A stretch of DNA of 64,000 nucleotides from Clusia tigrina (Eukaryota; Arthropoda; Insecta; Diptera; Clusiidae): positions 407,851,034-407,915,033 of the forward strand of contig OV050030.1 in the NCBI GenBank assembly GCA_920105625.2, in the 5' to 3' direction. The position numbers were made by a program, and so were the translations under genes. The notes below the pieces were generated by a model. It searched no databases. It saw only the letters and a program-made list of their open reading frames with translations, and had not been told where the DNA came from. Within the stretch, counting starts at the first letter, position 1; every line of letters starts with the position of its first letter. This document shows, piece by piece, positions 1 to 12,000 of the stretch.

Positions 1-1559
1 TATAAAAGAGTTCAAAAGTGTCGAGTTTCCTGCCATAATTCTTGTCATGATTCTGCGGTTTAGAATCGTAGCTATGGTATCTCTACTAAATGATAGGATT
101 GTGCCGCGCTTTGTCCGAAGACAGCACCGAGCTTGGATCTGCATAAGCCCATATTTTCCCCATTGATATTGAATTGGGTTCTCTATTCTAGCACCTCTGA
201 GCTAGTAACTAGTGAGCCTATTTTAAGTTTAACTTTTGTGCGTAACTGTCTTACGTGCTGACGCATAACAAAATACGTTCGAAGCATTATTTACTAAAAT
301 TTATTAATAAATTCAAGCAAGTGTTTTAATTAAGTAAATGGAAAGAATTACTTTTTGTTTTGTTGCCATTAAATTCTTTAAAACAAATTTCAAGTTCTTT
401 GCTACCAAAGTAAACAGAAGACAAGAAAAGCAGTAACGAAGTATGAACTCGGAATTGGCTTCGAGATACCATTTACGCTAAGATACTTTAAAAACCACGC
501 CCACACAAAAAAATGGTGATGATGATTCTTATAATTTAAGACTAAAAATTACTCTCTGTAGGAGTTGAAGACATTCCGCCCTATCACAGAACCCAATGTT
601 GGAAAGCTACGAATATGAACCTACGCAACAACAAAGTTTCATCACTGAATCCATAGGAACTCGAAAAAAGTGTAGTTAAGTTTTAAAGCGCTACAACAAC
701 AAAAACAAAGCGACAAAATATTTTGGATATTTTATCACATTTTTATTTAGTTAAATGGAATGGATGGAGCAGCATGTGCGGTTGTGTTGTTGAAAGTTGT
801 TTAGTTGCAGAAGAAAGTTAAAGCAATAAGCCAACTATTAAAATGCAGTGAAATTGTTACGTGACTTCAGAGATCCTCTGGAAATGGACAATTAGATATA
901 AAACGTACCCCAACAGTCTTCCTCTTCTTTCGTAGACTTTGTGACCCCTTGCGTAATTTCTGGATTTCGTTGCTAAATGTCCAGTAGCCGAGCGTATTGT
1001 TGGCGTGTTAGAAAATGCAGTATACCAATTATCATTCAATGAGTATTCATAATATTTGCACTTGCATTTTGGAGATTTTTTTTTTGGGTTTTCCTAATTA
1101 TTTAAATCTTTTCCATTTCTTTTGAACCCTTTTTTCCGTTAACCAAGATACTTCGTTGGAAAAACTTACGAATTGACGTTCAGATTGAATTCACCGATAC
1201 CCCTCTACCAATTTCGATTTTACATTAGTAGTCATGCGAATGCTATGATAGCCCTTTCGTTGCTTCTACAAAAATCGAATCTACGATGGATTCTGTGTGA
1301 ATAGACACATTCGAAGAGTAGCCCTAAAACATGCACACTCCTTCAGATTGACATTTCAGTTTCGTGACTGGTTAACTGTGCCAACTTCACCAACTGTTAT
1401 ATTGGATAAAATTCGCGTCTCCATGTATTCGAACATAAATTTGTGAATGAATTATAAATTAAAATAATAAATATATACATGTTTTGTATAAACATATTCA
1501 AAGGAATTCAGGAACTTCATCTCCAAATCTGACTAAACAATACGTAAAAATAAACAATA
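1..1559. other. left-edge spacer, no gene recognised
   Basis: AT-rich sequence downstream of the minus-strand RNase H1-like gene. I see no recognisable protein domain, RNA gene or repeat structure. A 60-codon minus-strand reading frame at 857-1039 resembles no family I know and has no supporting splice or start context. It probably contains the 3' untranslated region of the RNase H1-like gene near 1440-1559. Confidence 0.5.
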
Positions 1560-2815
1560 TTAAAAAAAGGAATAGTCAAAATGACCGAAATTATCCAAAT
1601 CACAGTAGGAGTCCTCATCTTTGTTTGGATGCAAATCTAAATACTCTTCAGTTCCAAGTTCTGCCAATTTATTTGCTTCTAGCAATATTTTTTCTTCTCT
1701 ACAACATCCATTTACATCGTGCTGTCGAAAAAAGTATTTCATTATGATGGCATCAAAAGGAACTTGAATGATGTGCTCACCCATTTTATAGATATTTTCT
1801 CATCAGCTAAAAGGGCTTCTAATTTTTCAAGCTCTTTGCGATTTTGCACAACCTTTCCGTCTTTAGTACGCCAACCATTGCGTTTCCAAAAATATATCCA
1901 AGAAGTAGCAACTTTTAATAGGAACTCAGAATCAGTGTGTAAGCACAGTTTGGTTATGCCAATCTTTAACCCGGTGTTTATAGCGTGAATAGCAGCTTCG
2001 ATTTCACCAACGTTGCGTGTCATTTTGCCAGTAGCTGGTTTGGCAACATTTCTGAAATTATTTAAATATTAGCAAGAAGGATTTAAATATATCTAAATAT
2101 AAATGTATATCGTACAAGCCATGGTGGACTCCATAATAAACACCATAACCAGCCATACAATTCCATAAACCCACATTCTCAGAATTTCCACTTATATAGG
2201 CATCTACGAAGCCATCGTTATCAAGGGTAAAATTGTGTTTTCCTATTTTAATGCATTTAGGTGGTGCCTTGCAAGTAGCCACAGCAATGCTGCCCTCGGT
2301 ATGATCATCCGGATACTCTACAAGTGCGGACAAGGCAAGAATCTAAAATATATAAATTTTAAATTAAACCAATAAAGCAGAATATTGGACTGAAAACGTA
2401 CCAATTCTTTATCTCCTTCCGTATCTTCAAACCACAAACTGGTATCCATATTTTCTTTTTTTAATTCCCTTTGGCTATGGTTTCCATCGAATGGAATATA
2501 ATCCAAGCACTCGAAGGGCTCCTTCTTCCCGCCAGGTAAATGTGCACTCACTTGCTCTTCTATTTGTACTCTTGGTTTATTTGCACGTAGAGGCCCTACC
2601 ACAGCACTAAGACTGGCGCTAATACCAATTTTTGGGATGGCTCCTTTCATGGTTTCAGTTTTCGGTATATATTCCGAAACAAATCTTTCAGCCTCACTGC
2701 GGGATTTAAACTTTTTGAAACTTGCTCCTTTGTAGCCTTTTACTTGTTTCTCGCAATCAGCCCATGTTTGATAAACTCCACTCTCATAGCCGTTTGCTAC
2801 AGCGTAAAAGGGCAT
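1560..2815 (-). CDS. rnh1: RNase H1-like protein, catalytic residues substituted
   Basis: Four coding exons on the minus strand: 2815-2402, 2342-2116, 2051-1781 and 1721-1560 (introns 59, 64 and 59 bp, all GT..AG), giving 357 residues, close to the usual length of animal RNase H1. Residues 3-50 form the N-terminal hybrid-binding domain (start MPFYAVANG, then TW and FKKF). A linker follows, then an RNase H fold from about residue 175. The start at 2815 is chosen because the hybrid-binding domain begins directly after it. Family members cut the RNA strand of RNA:DNA hybrids in nucleus and mitochondria with a D-E-D-D set. Here the E (residue 230, VGEIEAA) and second D (254, HTDSE) are present, but the first D of the usual YTDG is S189 (YISG) in an ungapped alignment, and the last D is N321 (ANKLA) after a longer loop. 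Substrate-binding WK..NGW is kept. Probably binds hybrids without cutting; a recent pseudogene is possible but frame and splice sites are intact. Confidence 0.8.
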
Positions 2816-3335
2816 CGTTCCAGATTTTAGTTTCCTCAACCGAAAAGTGTAAATACGTAATTTTTCAAATTTTTTGAAGTTTTCTCCTTTTTTACCTTCG
2901 CGCGCTGTAATTCACAATGGTAGTTAAAGTGACGGAACACATCTACCATTGTGAATAGCAGAAGCACAGGATGAGAAATGAAAGTAGATTTTGAAATTAT
3001 TAAAAGATATATATAGATATACGATTAAAAAAAATGTTACTTAAAGAAAGTTCTTGTTATTTCCTAAGATATTGTCAACAATTATTATGCTAATTATGGA
3101 ATAAAGAAACGACATGAAACTCGGCGTATGTAAATGAAAATGGGTTTGTATCTATTGTGCACTGTGGTAGTCAGGAGAACCACTACAAAAAGAAGCAAAC
3201 AAAGAAATCAGCTGATTTGAGAAAACATATGAGTGCACTTCCATTTGTACCGCAACAGGAAAGTGATGTGTTTTAAAGTTCTGATTTTATATTATTAACA
3301 TAAATTAAAAAGTTTTACTAATATAAACCTGGACA
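2816..3335. promoter_or_regulatory. divergent promoter interval, RNase H1-like / Drosha
   Basis: The 520 bp between the two divergent start codons must carry both 5' untranslated regions and promoters. It contains a perfect 14-bp inverted repeat (2910-2923 and 2943-2956, 19-bp spacer; arm core TTCACAATGGTAG), possibly a palindromic factor-binding site. I see no clear TATA box for either gene, as is common for housekeeping promoters. Confidence 0.5.
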
Positions 3336-6300
3336 ATGAGTTATCAAGCAGCCGCCACTCCACCGGTAGCCGTCCCAACACCGGGTATTGCATTGCCCGC
3401 CCCACCTGGTGTTACAACTCCACCCCTAACAACCACGCCGGATTATGCATGTGCACAAAGCACATTGCCAACAACGGCACCCCGCTATCCATATCCGCCA
3501 CCACCTTTGCCGCAAACGCACGCAATTAGTGCCGGAGTCGCTCCCCTACCTGCAATACTTCCTCAAGCATATTACATACCCCCGATGCATACGCAACCAC
3601 CTTTACCGCCTTCAACACCTAAGGATGGAACGTATTTTCCTTATATGGCTGCGCCTCCACCGCCGCCCTCCACAGGACCTTTCACTCATCCTCACTACGG
3701 TTATGACTACGACTATGGGAACGGCGCTTATGATTATGGAAATGCGACAAATAAATCGTAAGAAACTTATAAACGATTTTGTGTGGGTGTGCTGATATAT
3801 TAATTATTATGTTATTCAGTGAAAATAGTGGGGAAAGTTCAGGACACCAGTATGATACGCATTCCTACGGCTATGGCGGTTACGAATCGTACAATTATAC
3901 CAAAAGGTACTCAAGCCGTAGCCGTCACAGCTACTCCAGACCTCCAGAGTCGTTTAGGGAGGAGAGGTATTATATTCAAATTACCAATGAGGCATATTCA
4001 TAAATTAACATACATTTTTAGAAGCCATTCCTATCCACATTCTACGCGCTCCCACCACGACCGAGAGAGAGATCGGGACAGCGAGCGCGATTCCCAAAGT
4101 GATCGCCGCAAACCGAAACCTGAGACTGAAAGAGATCGTTTATTGAAGAGCTGGCGTTCACACTTCTGCGAAACTTCGGAAGATATCACTAAAAAGCTCG
4201 CCGAACTGGCTGATCTAGATGAGAATTCAACAATGGTTTGGGTGCGTTCCTCACCTGCTGATCTTTTCTATCAACGCACAAGTACCATGAACGAGGTGAC
4301 GGCCACTTCACGTTTAGAGGCACTCTGTAAACTCTTTGACGATGAGTTGTTGCAACGTGCCGACCGCGTCCGATCCTCATTACCCCCATATGTACCACCG
4401 CCACGTAAACCACGTCGCCGCTTGTGCAAACATAAATCTGAGGCCTGCTCCTCCTCTTCGTCGGATGATTCTTCGGAAGATGAGTTTCAAATTGAGCAGG
4501 ATTATTGCATGGAGGAGTTGTCACGGAAACTGCAACATCCTTATCGGATTCATCCAGACTTGTGGCACAACGACCTGGGTGAGATGAATGATGGGCCATT
4601 GTGTCGCTGCTCGGCTAAATCCCGTCGCATTGGCATACGTCATGGTATTTATCCCGGAGAGAGTGGCTACACCAAGTGCAATCCAAATTCGAATAATGCT
4701 TCCAAATTGCACCATTATCGCATTACAATTTCGCCGCCAACAAATTTTTTCACCAAAACTCCAACCATGATCAAACACGACGAGCATGAGTTTATCTTTG
4801 AGGGATTCTCATTGCTGTCACATTCACCGCTGGGAGATTTACCCACCTGCAAGGTAATACGTTTCAATATTGAGTACGCTATCATGTATGTTCCCGAAAA
4901 AATGCCTGAAAACTTTACGATACGGGAGGTGGATTTATTTAGTAAGTATATTTGTTAAATAACCCCCCTTAATAAAATGAAAACACGGCCGTCTTTTCAG
5001 CTCAGTATCTCTTCCATGATCTGCTTGAATTGGTGGATTTCTCTTTATTTGCAAACTCTACCAATACGGGAGATACTTGTCCATCGTTTCATTTTTTACC
5101 GCGCTTTGTGCGTGACCTTCCCGACAATGGCAAGGAAGTGCTCGCTATGTGCGAAGTTCTTAAATATCTACTGGATAATGCAGCACCTCTGGTGGATCGT
5201 GATCATTTACATTGCCTCAACGATATCGGTCAACAAGATTGGCAGGACTATGTGGACTTCATTAAGGGTATGCTCGTTACCAAACCTGGTTATAAACCGT
5301 GTTCGATACGCGTCGATCAACTCGATCGTAATGTGTCCGATCTGCCTGAATGCGTCGACAAGGAGGATAGTGTTACTCACCCAGCCATTGTCCATTTTGG
5401 TATACGTCCACCGCAGCTAAGCTATGCTGGAAATCCCGAGTACCAAAAAGCATGGCGGGAATACGTTAAATTCCGCCATTTAATGGCAAACATGTCGAAG
5501 CCTGTGTTCAAAGACAAACGCAAATTGGACGAGAAAGAAGCTCGCTTACAAGAAATGCGCACACAGGGACGTATGAAGCGGAACGTCACAGTGGCAGTCA
5601 GTTCCAAGGGCTACTATCGCACCGGCATAATGTGCGACATAGTGCAGCATGCGATGTTGGTGCCTGTGCTGACGGGACACTTGAGGTTCCACAAATCGTT
5701 GGATAAGTTGGAAGAGACAATGGGTTATCAATTTAAAAATAGGTATGATCCGAAGGGGAAAGTTAAACAAAATTTTCAAATAAATAACAATTATTGCAGG
5801 TATTTGCTACAGCTCGCCCTCACACATCCCTCCTATAAGGAAAACTACGGCACAAATCCGGATCATGCTCGCAATTCGTTGACCAATTGCGGCATCCGTC
5901 AACCCGAGTATGGGGACCGCAAAATACACTACATGAACACACGCAAGCGTGGCATCAACACTCTCATAAATATAATGTCCCGTTTTGGCAAGGAGTACGA
6001 AACCCTCTCCAACATAGCTCACAACGAGAGGCTGGAATTTTTAGGCGATGCCGTCGTTGAGTTTCTCAGTTCAATACATTTGTTCTTTATGTTCCCGGAA
6101 CTGGAAGAAGGTGGTTTGGCCACTTATCGCGCAGCCATAGTGCAAAATCAACACTTGGCTCTGCTCGCCAAAAAATTGCATTTGGAGGAGTACATGTTGT
6201 ATGCGCATGGCTCAGATCTTTGCCATGAGTTGGAACTCAGACATGCTATGGCGAATTGCTTTGAGGCCCTGATGGGGTCGCTGCTACTGGATGGTGGCAT

Positions 6301-8699
6301 CAATGTGGCCGACAATGTTTTTATGAATGCTCTCTTTTTAGAAGACGACCAATTGCGCGAAATATGGAAGAACTATCCTGAGCATCCGTTGCAGGAGCAG
6401 GAACCGCTGGGTAAGATTTCTATTAACATTGACAAGAAGACTGTGTGTGATCGAAAAATGTTTGTTTCACAGGTGACCGCGGCTGTATCTCCTCGTATCC
6501 TGTTTTACAAGAACTCTTAAAATTTGAGGATTCCGTTGGTATAACATTCAAACACATTCGCCTTTTGGCGCGTGCCTTCACCGACCGTTCCATTGGTTTC
6601 ACTCACCTTACGCTGGGCTCGAATCAGCGTTTGGAGTTCCTTGGCGATACCGTGTTGCAATTGATATGCTCGGAATACTTGTATCGGCACTTTCCCGAGC
6701 ATCATGAAGGTCATTTGTCACTGTTGCGCTCTTCTCTGGTCAACAATCGCACGCAGGCCGTCGTTTGTGATGATCTCGGCATGACTAAATACGCTGTCTA
6801 CTCCAATCCAAAGGCTGAATTGAAAACAAAAGATCGTGCCGATTTGTTGGAAGCGTTTCTGGGCGCTCTCTACGTTGACAAAGGTCTGCTGTTTTGCGAA
6901 CAATTTTGCCACGTTTGCCTGTTTCCGCGCTTGCAAATGTTTATCATGAATCAAGACTGGAATGATCCGAAATCAAAACTACAACAATGTTGCTTAACTC
7001 TACGCACAATGGATGGTGGCGAGCCTGATATACCAGTCTATAAAGTTATCGAATCGATTGGGCCAACCAATACGCGCCTCTACACTGTGGCCGTTTACTT
7101 CCGTACGAAGCGCTTAGCCACTGCCACGGGTTCGTCCATACAGCAGGCCGAAATGAATGCGGCAAAGCAGGCACTGGATAATTCACGCAATCTCTTCCCA
7201 CAATTGGATCATCAAAAGCGTGTGATTGCCAAGAGCATTAAAAAGCAAAGTAGGGGCGAAATGAAGCCCGAATTGGAGAAGTTTTTGAAGGAGCATAACA
7301 AGCAGAAACCGTTGCCAATGATTGAGGATGAGTCGCACTTACCGAAGCAGTATCGCGTCCGTGAAGATATCTCGAGTGATGAATTGCCAGAAGATGAAGG
7401 CGACGACGAGGACACGGACAATTCCAAATGTAAGAGGTTCAATTCATTTTGTCAACTGTTAATTTATGAACTGAATGTCTTTTTGTTTGTATTGTTACAG
7501 CCTCGGTAGAACTAAACGGCATTCCCAACACGGTAGCTTTGAATACAAGCAATTCTGAAGGTAGGTTTTTAAATGTTCTATTCGGAAAAAAATTCGCGTG
7601 TGTTTAGTGTTACTTATTGGATTGGAACCATAGATTACTTTATATGGTGACGCATTTTCAGATAGCCATCAATTCCATTTTCTTTTCGTGCCCATAGTGT
7701 ATCAGTGATTGCATTATATCCGATCGTCAGCGATACTGTCACTATTCAAACTGCGAATGAGAAAGCTGCAAGTGAGCGCGGTAGATTCATCTGAACTGGT
7801 TTTGCAGTTTGTTAGCTTGGCACTCATATACGGCATCACGGGATCTACTCTGGCAATTAAGTGCATTTTATTTTTAAACAGAAGAGAATTATAGCTGCGT
7901 GTCTCTTCTAAATGTGCATTCATTAAACGGACGTCTTTCTGGCCTTAGATCACTTGTATGGCTCCGCCATGCTGAGTCCCAAATGCAAATTCACTTTATT
8001 TTCCATTTGGTCAGTTCGAAATGTTTCATTTTTTGCAATTGCACAAAGCGAATGTTTCATTTCCACAGAGTGACTTAGAACAGAAATGTCAACAGAAACA
8101 GAATCCAGTGCATTTGCAACAGAAACAAAATCAACAAACGAATTTGTAGTAGATTAGCTGCAGAATTTAATGACAGAAAATGAGCTTTTGACTACAGAAT
8201 AGAAACAAGATTTTCCCAGAATATTTTATCACTTTTATTATCATTATTAATTTTGATCCATTATTTCTACAAATTTAAAATTTCAGTGATCACAATTAAA
8301 AACGGAGCAAATGGCCTGGTAAGCAGCGCAAGTTTTGACGATTCAACAACATCATCACCATCCTCATCATCATCATCAGAGCTGGACAATCATGCACCCT
8401 CTACAGCCCGTAAACGCAAGTCTAAGAAGCGACCGAAAAATGCGTCCGCAAAGAAACCATGTGAACATGAACCCATCGTTTCTGCCACCGTGGAAGATGT
8501 TAGCAGCGATGAATTCTTCAATGAAACGCCCGATACCAATACCAACACTGTTAATGCACCATTGCCTGAAGTATCTGAAGCAATCGACGCAAATGCCATA
8601 CCGAAGAGCTCAACCAATGTTATACTAACCGATTTGAAGGACTTAGTTGAGGACGTGTCGTCCGATTCGGATTTGGAATCCGGCGAATTGAGCAATTAA
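3336..8699 (+). CDS. drosha: Drosha, nuclear ribonuclease III
   Basis: Eight coding exons: 3336-3757, 3820-3966, 4022-4941, 5001-5742, 5800-6410, 6473-7429, 7501-7560 and 8287-8699, all with GT..AG introns and matching phases, giving 1423 residues. Order: Pro/Tyr-rich N-terminus (1-140), Arg/Ser-rich stretch (about 175-225), central domain with the zinc-binding CRCSAKSRRIGIRHGIYPGE (about 384-403), RNase III domain a (NERLEFLGDAVVEF near 820), RNase III domain b (NQRLEFLGDTVLQL near 997) and a double-stranded RNA-binding domain (about 1110-1185, ending SIQQAEMNAAKQAL). A Ser/acidic C-terminal tail of about 150 residues follows. In the family, Drosha with Pasha/DGCR8 forms the nuclear Microprocessor that crops primary microRNAs; both RNase III signatures are intact, so it should be active. 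The start is the first Met before the proline-rich region. Intron 5743-5799 is 57 bp and has no stop in frame. The exon 7-8 intron (726 bp) could hide an extra small exon. Confidence 0.97.
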
Positions 8700-9053
8700 T
8701 TTTAAGCAATTTAAAATGCCAATTTATCATGGATAAGCATAAAAACATATACTTATTTTGTTTAATTTAAAATTGACAACTCGAGAACAAAATTTGTATC
8801 TTTCATATTTGTAATTTTATTGCATAATAATTTTCAAACTGAGGAGTCACACGTTAGATTATTTTAAAAACTGTCTGTCCAGTGAATGCTTATACAACAA
8901 TATATCACTAGCAATTGTTTTATGAAGCTACAAAAGTGTAAAATAATATGCAAATTGACTTTAATGACTTGGCTGGGGATTCTTCTTCCTTCTGCTTTGT
9001 TTGGTTTCATTTTGGTCAATTTGGAAGTTTAGTTTGGGCAGTGGTACGCCTGC
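8700..9053. other. convergent 3' interval, Drosha / alpha-MPP
   Basis: 354 bp separate the stop codons of the two convergent genes, so their 3' untranslated regions probably overlap or nearly touch. On the minus strand an AATAAA (plus TTTATT near 8816) could end the alpha-MPP transcript. For Drosha I see only variant poly(A) signals. Confidence 0.45.
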
Positions 9054-12000
9054 TTATTTGAATATCGAAAGTTTTCGCCGGCTGCCATTGATTAGAGCAC
9101 TTTGTATGTCTGCCATTTTGGGCACATTACCAATATCCCCGCGTGCTGCCATAGAGGGCGGCGAGACCAAGATGCGACGTGCAACACGTTGTATGTCAGT
9201 TGCGCTTATTTTTTCTACAAAAAAAGAAAGGAGGCACTTAAATGAGGAACGCTTCTAACTGAAAGAAATCCCATTATAATCACCAATTTCATTTATGAAA
9301 TGCTCGGGCCGCTTGCGATGACCAGTGGCCAGCACCTGTCGTCCCACATCTTCGAACACCACAGGTCGTGACTCCAAATTCATCAGAAGCATCGATTGCA
9401 ATTGTATTTTGGAGCGAGTCAATTCATCCCTACTCGGCGCAGATGCCATGTTCGTAAACTCGCGGGTTATAACCTCGACCATTTCACGCACGTGATTCGG
9501 TGGAGCACTGGCATGTATGCAAAATAGACCGGTGTCCGCGTAGGCATGATTGTAGGCTGTGGCACTGTACATCCAATGATAACGATTCAGTACGTTGGTG
9601 TATAGACGTGAGTACATGCCTTTGCCGGGGCCGCCAGCAGAAAATGAGCCCCCACCGCCCATCATAATGTTCAAAACGCACAGCGCAACAAAGTCGGGGT
9701 CCTGATGGGAGCAACCCTCCAGACCGATGACGATGTGAGCCAATTCCGGCAGGCCGGCAGCAGCATAAATTGGGATTTCACATTCCTCCTGAAAATACGA
9801 AACAGCATTTGAATTTCATTAAATTCTGTTTTATTTTCTTAAGTAAATTTATGCCAATATTCTGAATGAAAAACTCCAGGGGAGATTTATTGCCGGCTTC
9901 CGTGATTCTTAAGCACCAGTTATAATTAAGGAAAGGGTAAAGGATGCAGTCAGTTAGCGTAAAATATCCAAAGAAACATATACAAAAAATCTACCCAGGA
10001 TTGTAAACGACTAGTATGAAAATTTCCAAGCCGCACTAAGAAAGATAACAACCTTCAAGAGAACCTTAAACAACAATGAGGGAGCATAAGTAACAATCAT
10101 GGGGAGTACCTTATCCAACAATGAGGGAGCATATGTAATAGTCTTGGGAAGAACCTTATCATCCAACAATGAAGGAGCATAAGTAATAGTCTTGGGTAGA
10201 ACCCTATCCAACAATGAGGGAGCATAAGGAACAGTCTTGGGAAGAACCTTATCATCCAACAATGAAGGAGCATAAGTAATCGTCTTGGGTAAAACCCTAT
10301 CCAACAATGAGCGAGCATAAATAACAATCTTCGGGAGAACCTTATCCAACAATGAGGGAGCAAAAGCAAAAGTAAAATAGTCTTGGGTAGAACCCTATCC
10401 AACAATGAGGGAGCATAAGTGTGTTTGCTTAAATTGATCCGCCAACAAGAAGAGAAACTCCTGTAAGGCCGTTTCGTTCTCAGTGTCGCTTTTGGAAAAC
10501 TATACAAAATTTTGTGAAAAATTGTATCCACAATTTGCGGGATCGAGAAAACCTGTACTTAAGAGTTTCATCAGACACACACACATCATTGCTATAGCAA
10601 TAATACCATTATCGTCGTCTTTATCGTAATTGTAGTATATAAGTCAATATTAAAATTTTGGTGTTATTTAAACTTATAAATAATATTTGCCTGCAATGCT
10701 TCCTTAAAACATCTCGCTGACCACCAAAATTGAATCTCATTCTGAGTGACGAAATGAATACTTCCCAGCTTTATAAACATTTTTAATATTATCATTCGTT
10801 TTTTTAACGATAACGACATAAAATACATATAATATTTAATAAAATAAATATGTTTAATGATTTCAGTTGGATTGATAATTAGCACACTCAACACATGGAG
10901 CGTGATTTCTGAGATGTTCGCCCAATGGCCAAAGTATCGTAACCCATTGACTTTTCTTTAAGAGCAAAAGTAAACAGGACTTTTTTTAAATAGCTATTGC
11001 TAGCGAGGCCATAGGTCAGAAAGGTGAGTCCTCACTGATGAACTGCAATATTAGATAATAACAAACAAGATATGGATGGAGGCCAGTTGTGACTTGGAAG
11101 CAGAAGCAATAATAGCTTATACTCGTACTAGGAGTATACCAATGTAAATAGAACTAAAAATAGGTCTTTCTAATGAGGCAATCTGCTACATGCGTCAGAA
11201 AGGTAGATTCCTCACTGATGTACGGTCAAAATTTCAGATATTTCTAGTGAGGCTATCAACTACTAGAGTCGGAAAGGTAGATTCCTCACTGATGTACTGT
11301 CAAAATTTCAGGTATTTCTTTAAACCCATTTATTTCATGCGTCAGAAAGGTATATCCATCACTGATATATTGTCCAAATTTCATAACATTTGGACTAATA
11401 GAAGCGGATTTATTACGTCTGATGTTTGTGTCATCGGCAAAAAAATGAGCATCAAATAAAGAGCTAATTTTAAGATTTGTTTTAAATTGATTAACGAAAC
11501 GTTTCAATTGATGAACCAAGTTTATGGTGATGATTGTTTATCCCGTGGCGTAGTGCTAGAGTGGTATATGCGGTTAAAAAAGGCTCTTGAGGACATAAAT
11601 GAATGACCAAAATCCGTGATCACCGCAGATTGCATCAAAAAAGTGCGTGAGCTCACCAAAGTTCAGCCAATATCTTCATGGAATGTGTATTGAGCAATTA
11701 AAAAATATCAATTTATCGCATTTTGACCGAACAGTTACTTGCTTACTCTCGTGGCCTAATCACAGAATCCGCGAAACAACCCGCTATCGGGCTACGGCCA
11801 ACTTAACAGCGCTCGACAAGCGCCTCTACTTTGCGCGCGTCTTATGCAATCCGTTATAGCAAGCGTGGTTAGGGTTTCCTCGACTTGGTCCTTCCATCGG
11901 AGGCATGGTCGTCTCCTACGTCGTTGTCCAGCGGCTTCCGCTTCGAACACCTTTTTCGCTGGAACTTCTTCGTCCACATGCACGGCATGTCCAAGCCAGC

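Noticed and set aside
857..1039. Minus-strand 60-codon frame with basic residues
   Set aside because: No similarity, no splice partners; could not be linked to the RNase H1-like gene.
4189..4599. 136-codon minus-strand reading frame
   Set aside because: Antisense shadow of the Drosha central-domain exon, which has clear family motifs on the plus strand.
9001..9258. 85-codon plus-strand reading frame after Drosha
   Set aside because: Antisense to the last alpha-MPP exon, which ends in the conserved MAARGDI region and joins the previous exon in phase.
10011..10531. Minus-strand repeat protein ([13 protein letters not shown] units)
   Set aside because: Lies in an intron of alpha-MPP and coincides exactly with a tandem array; listed as a curiosity, not a gene.
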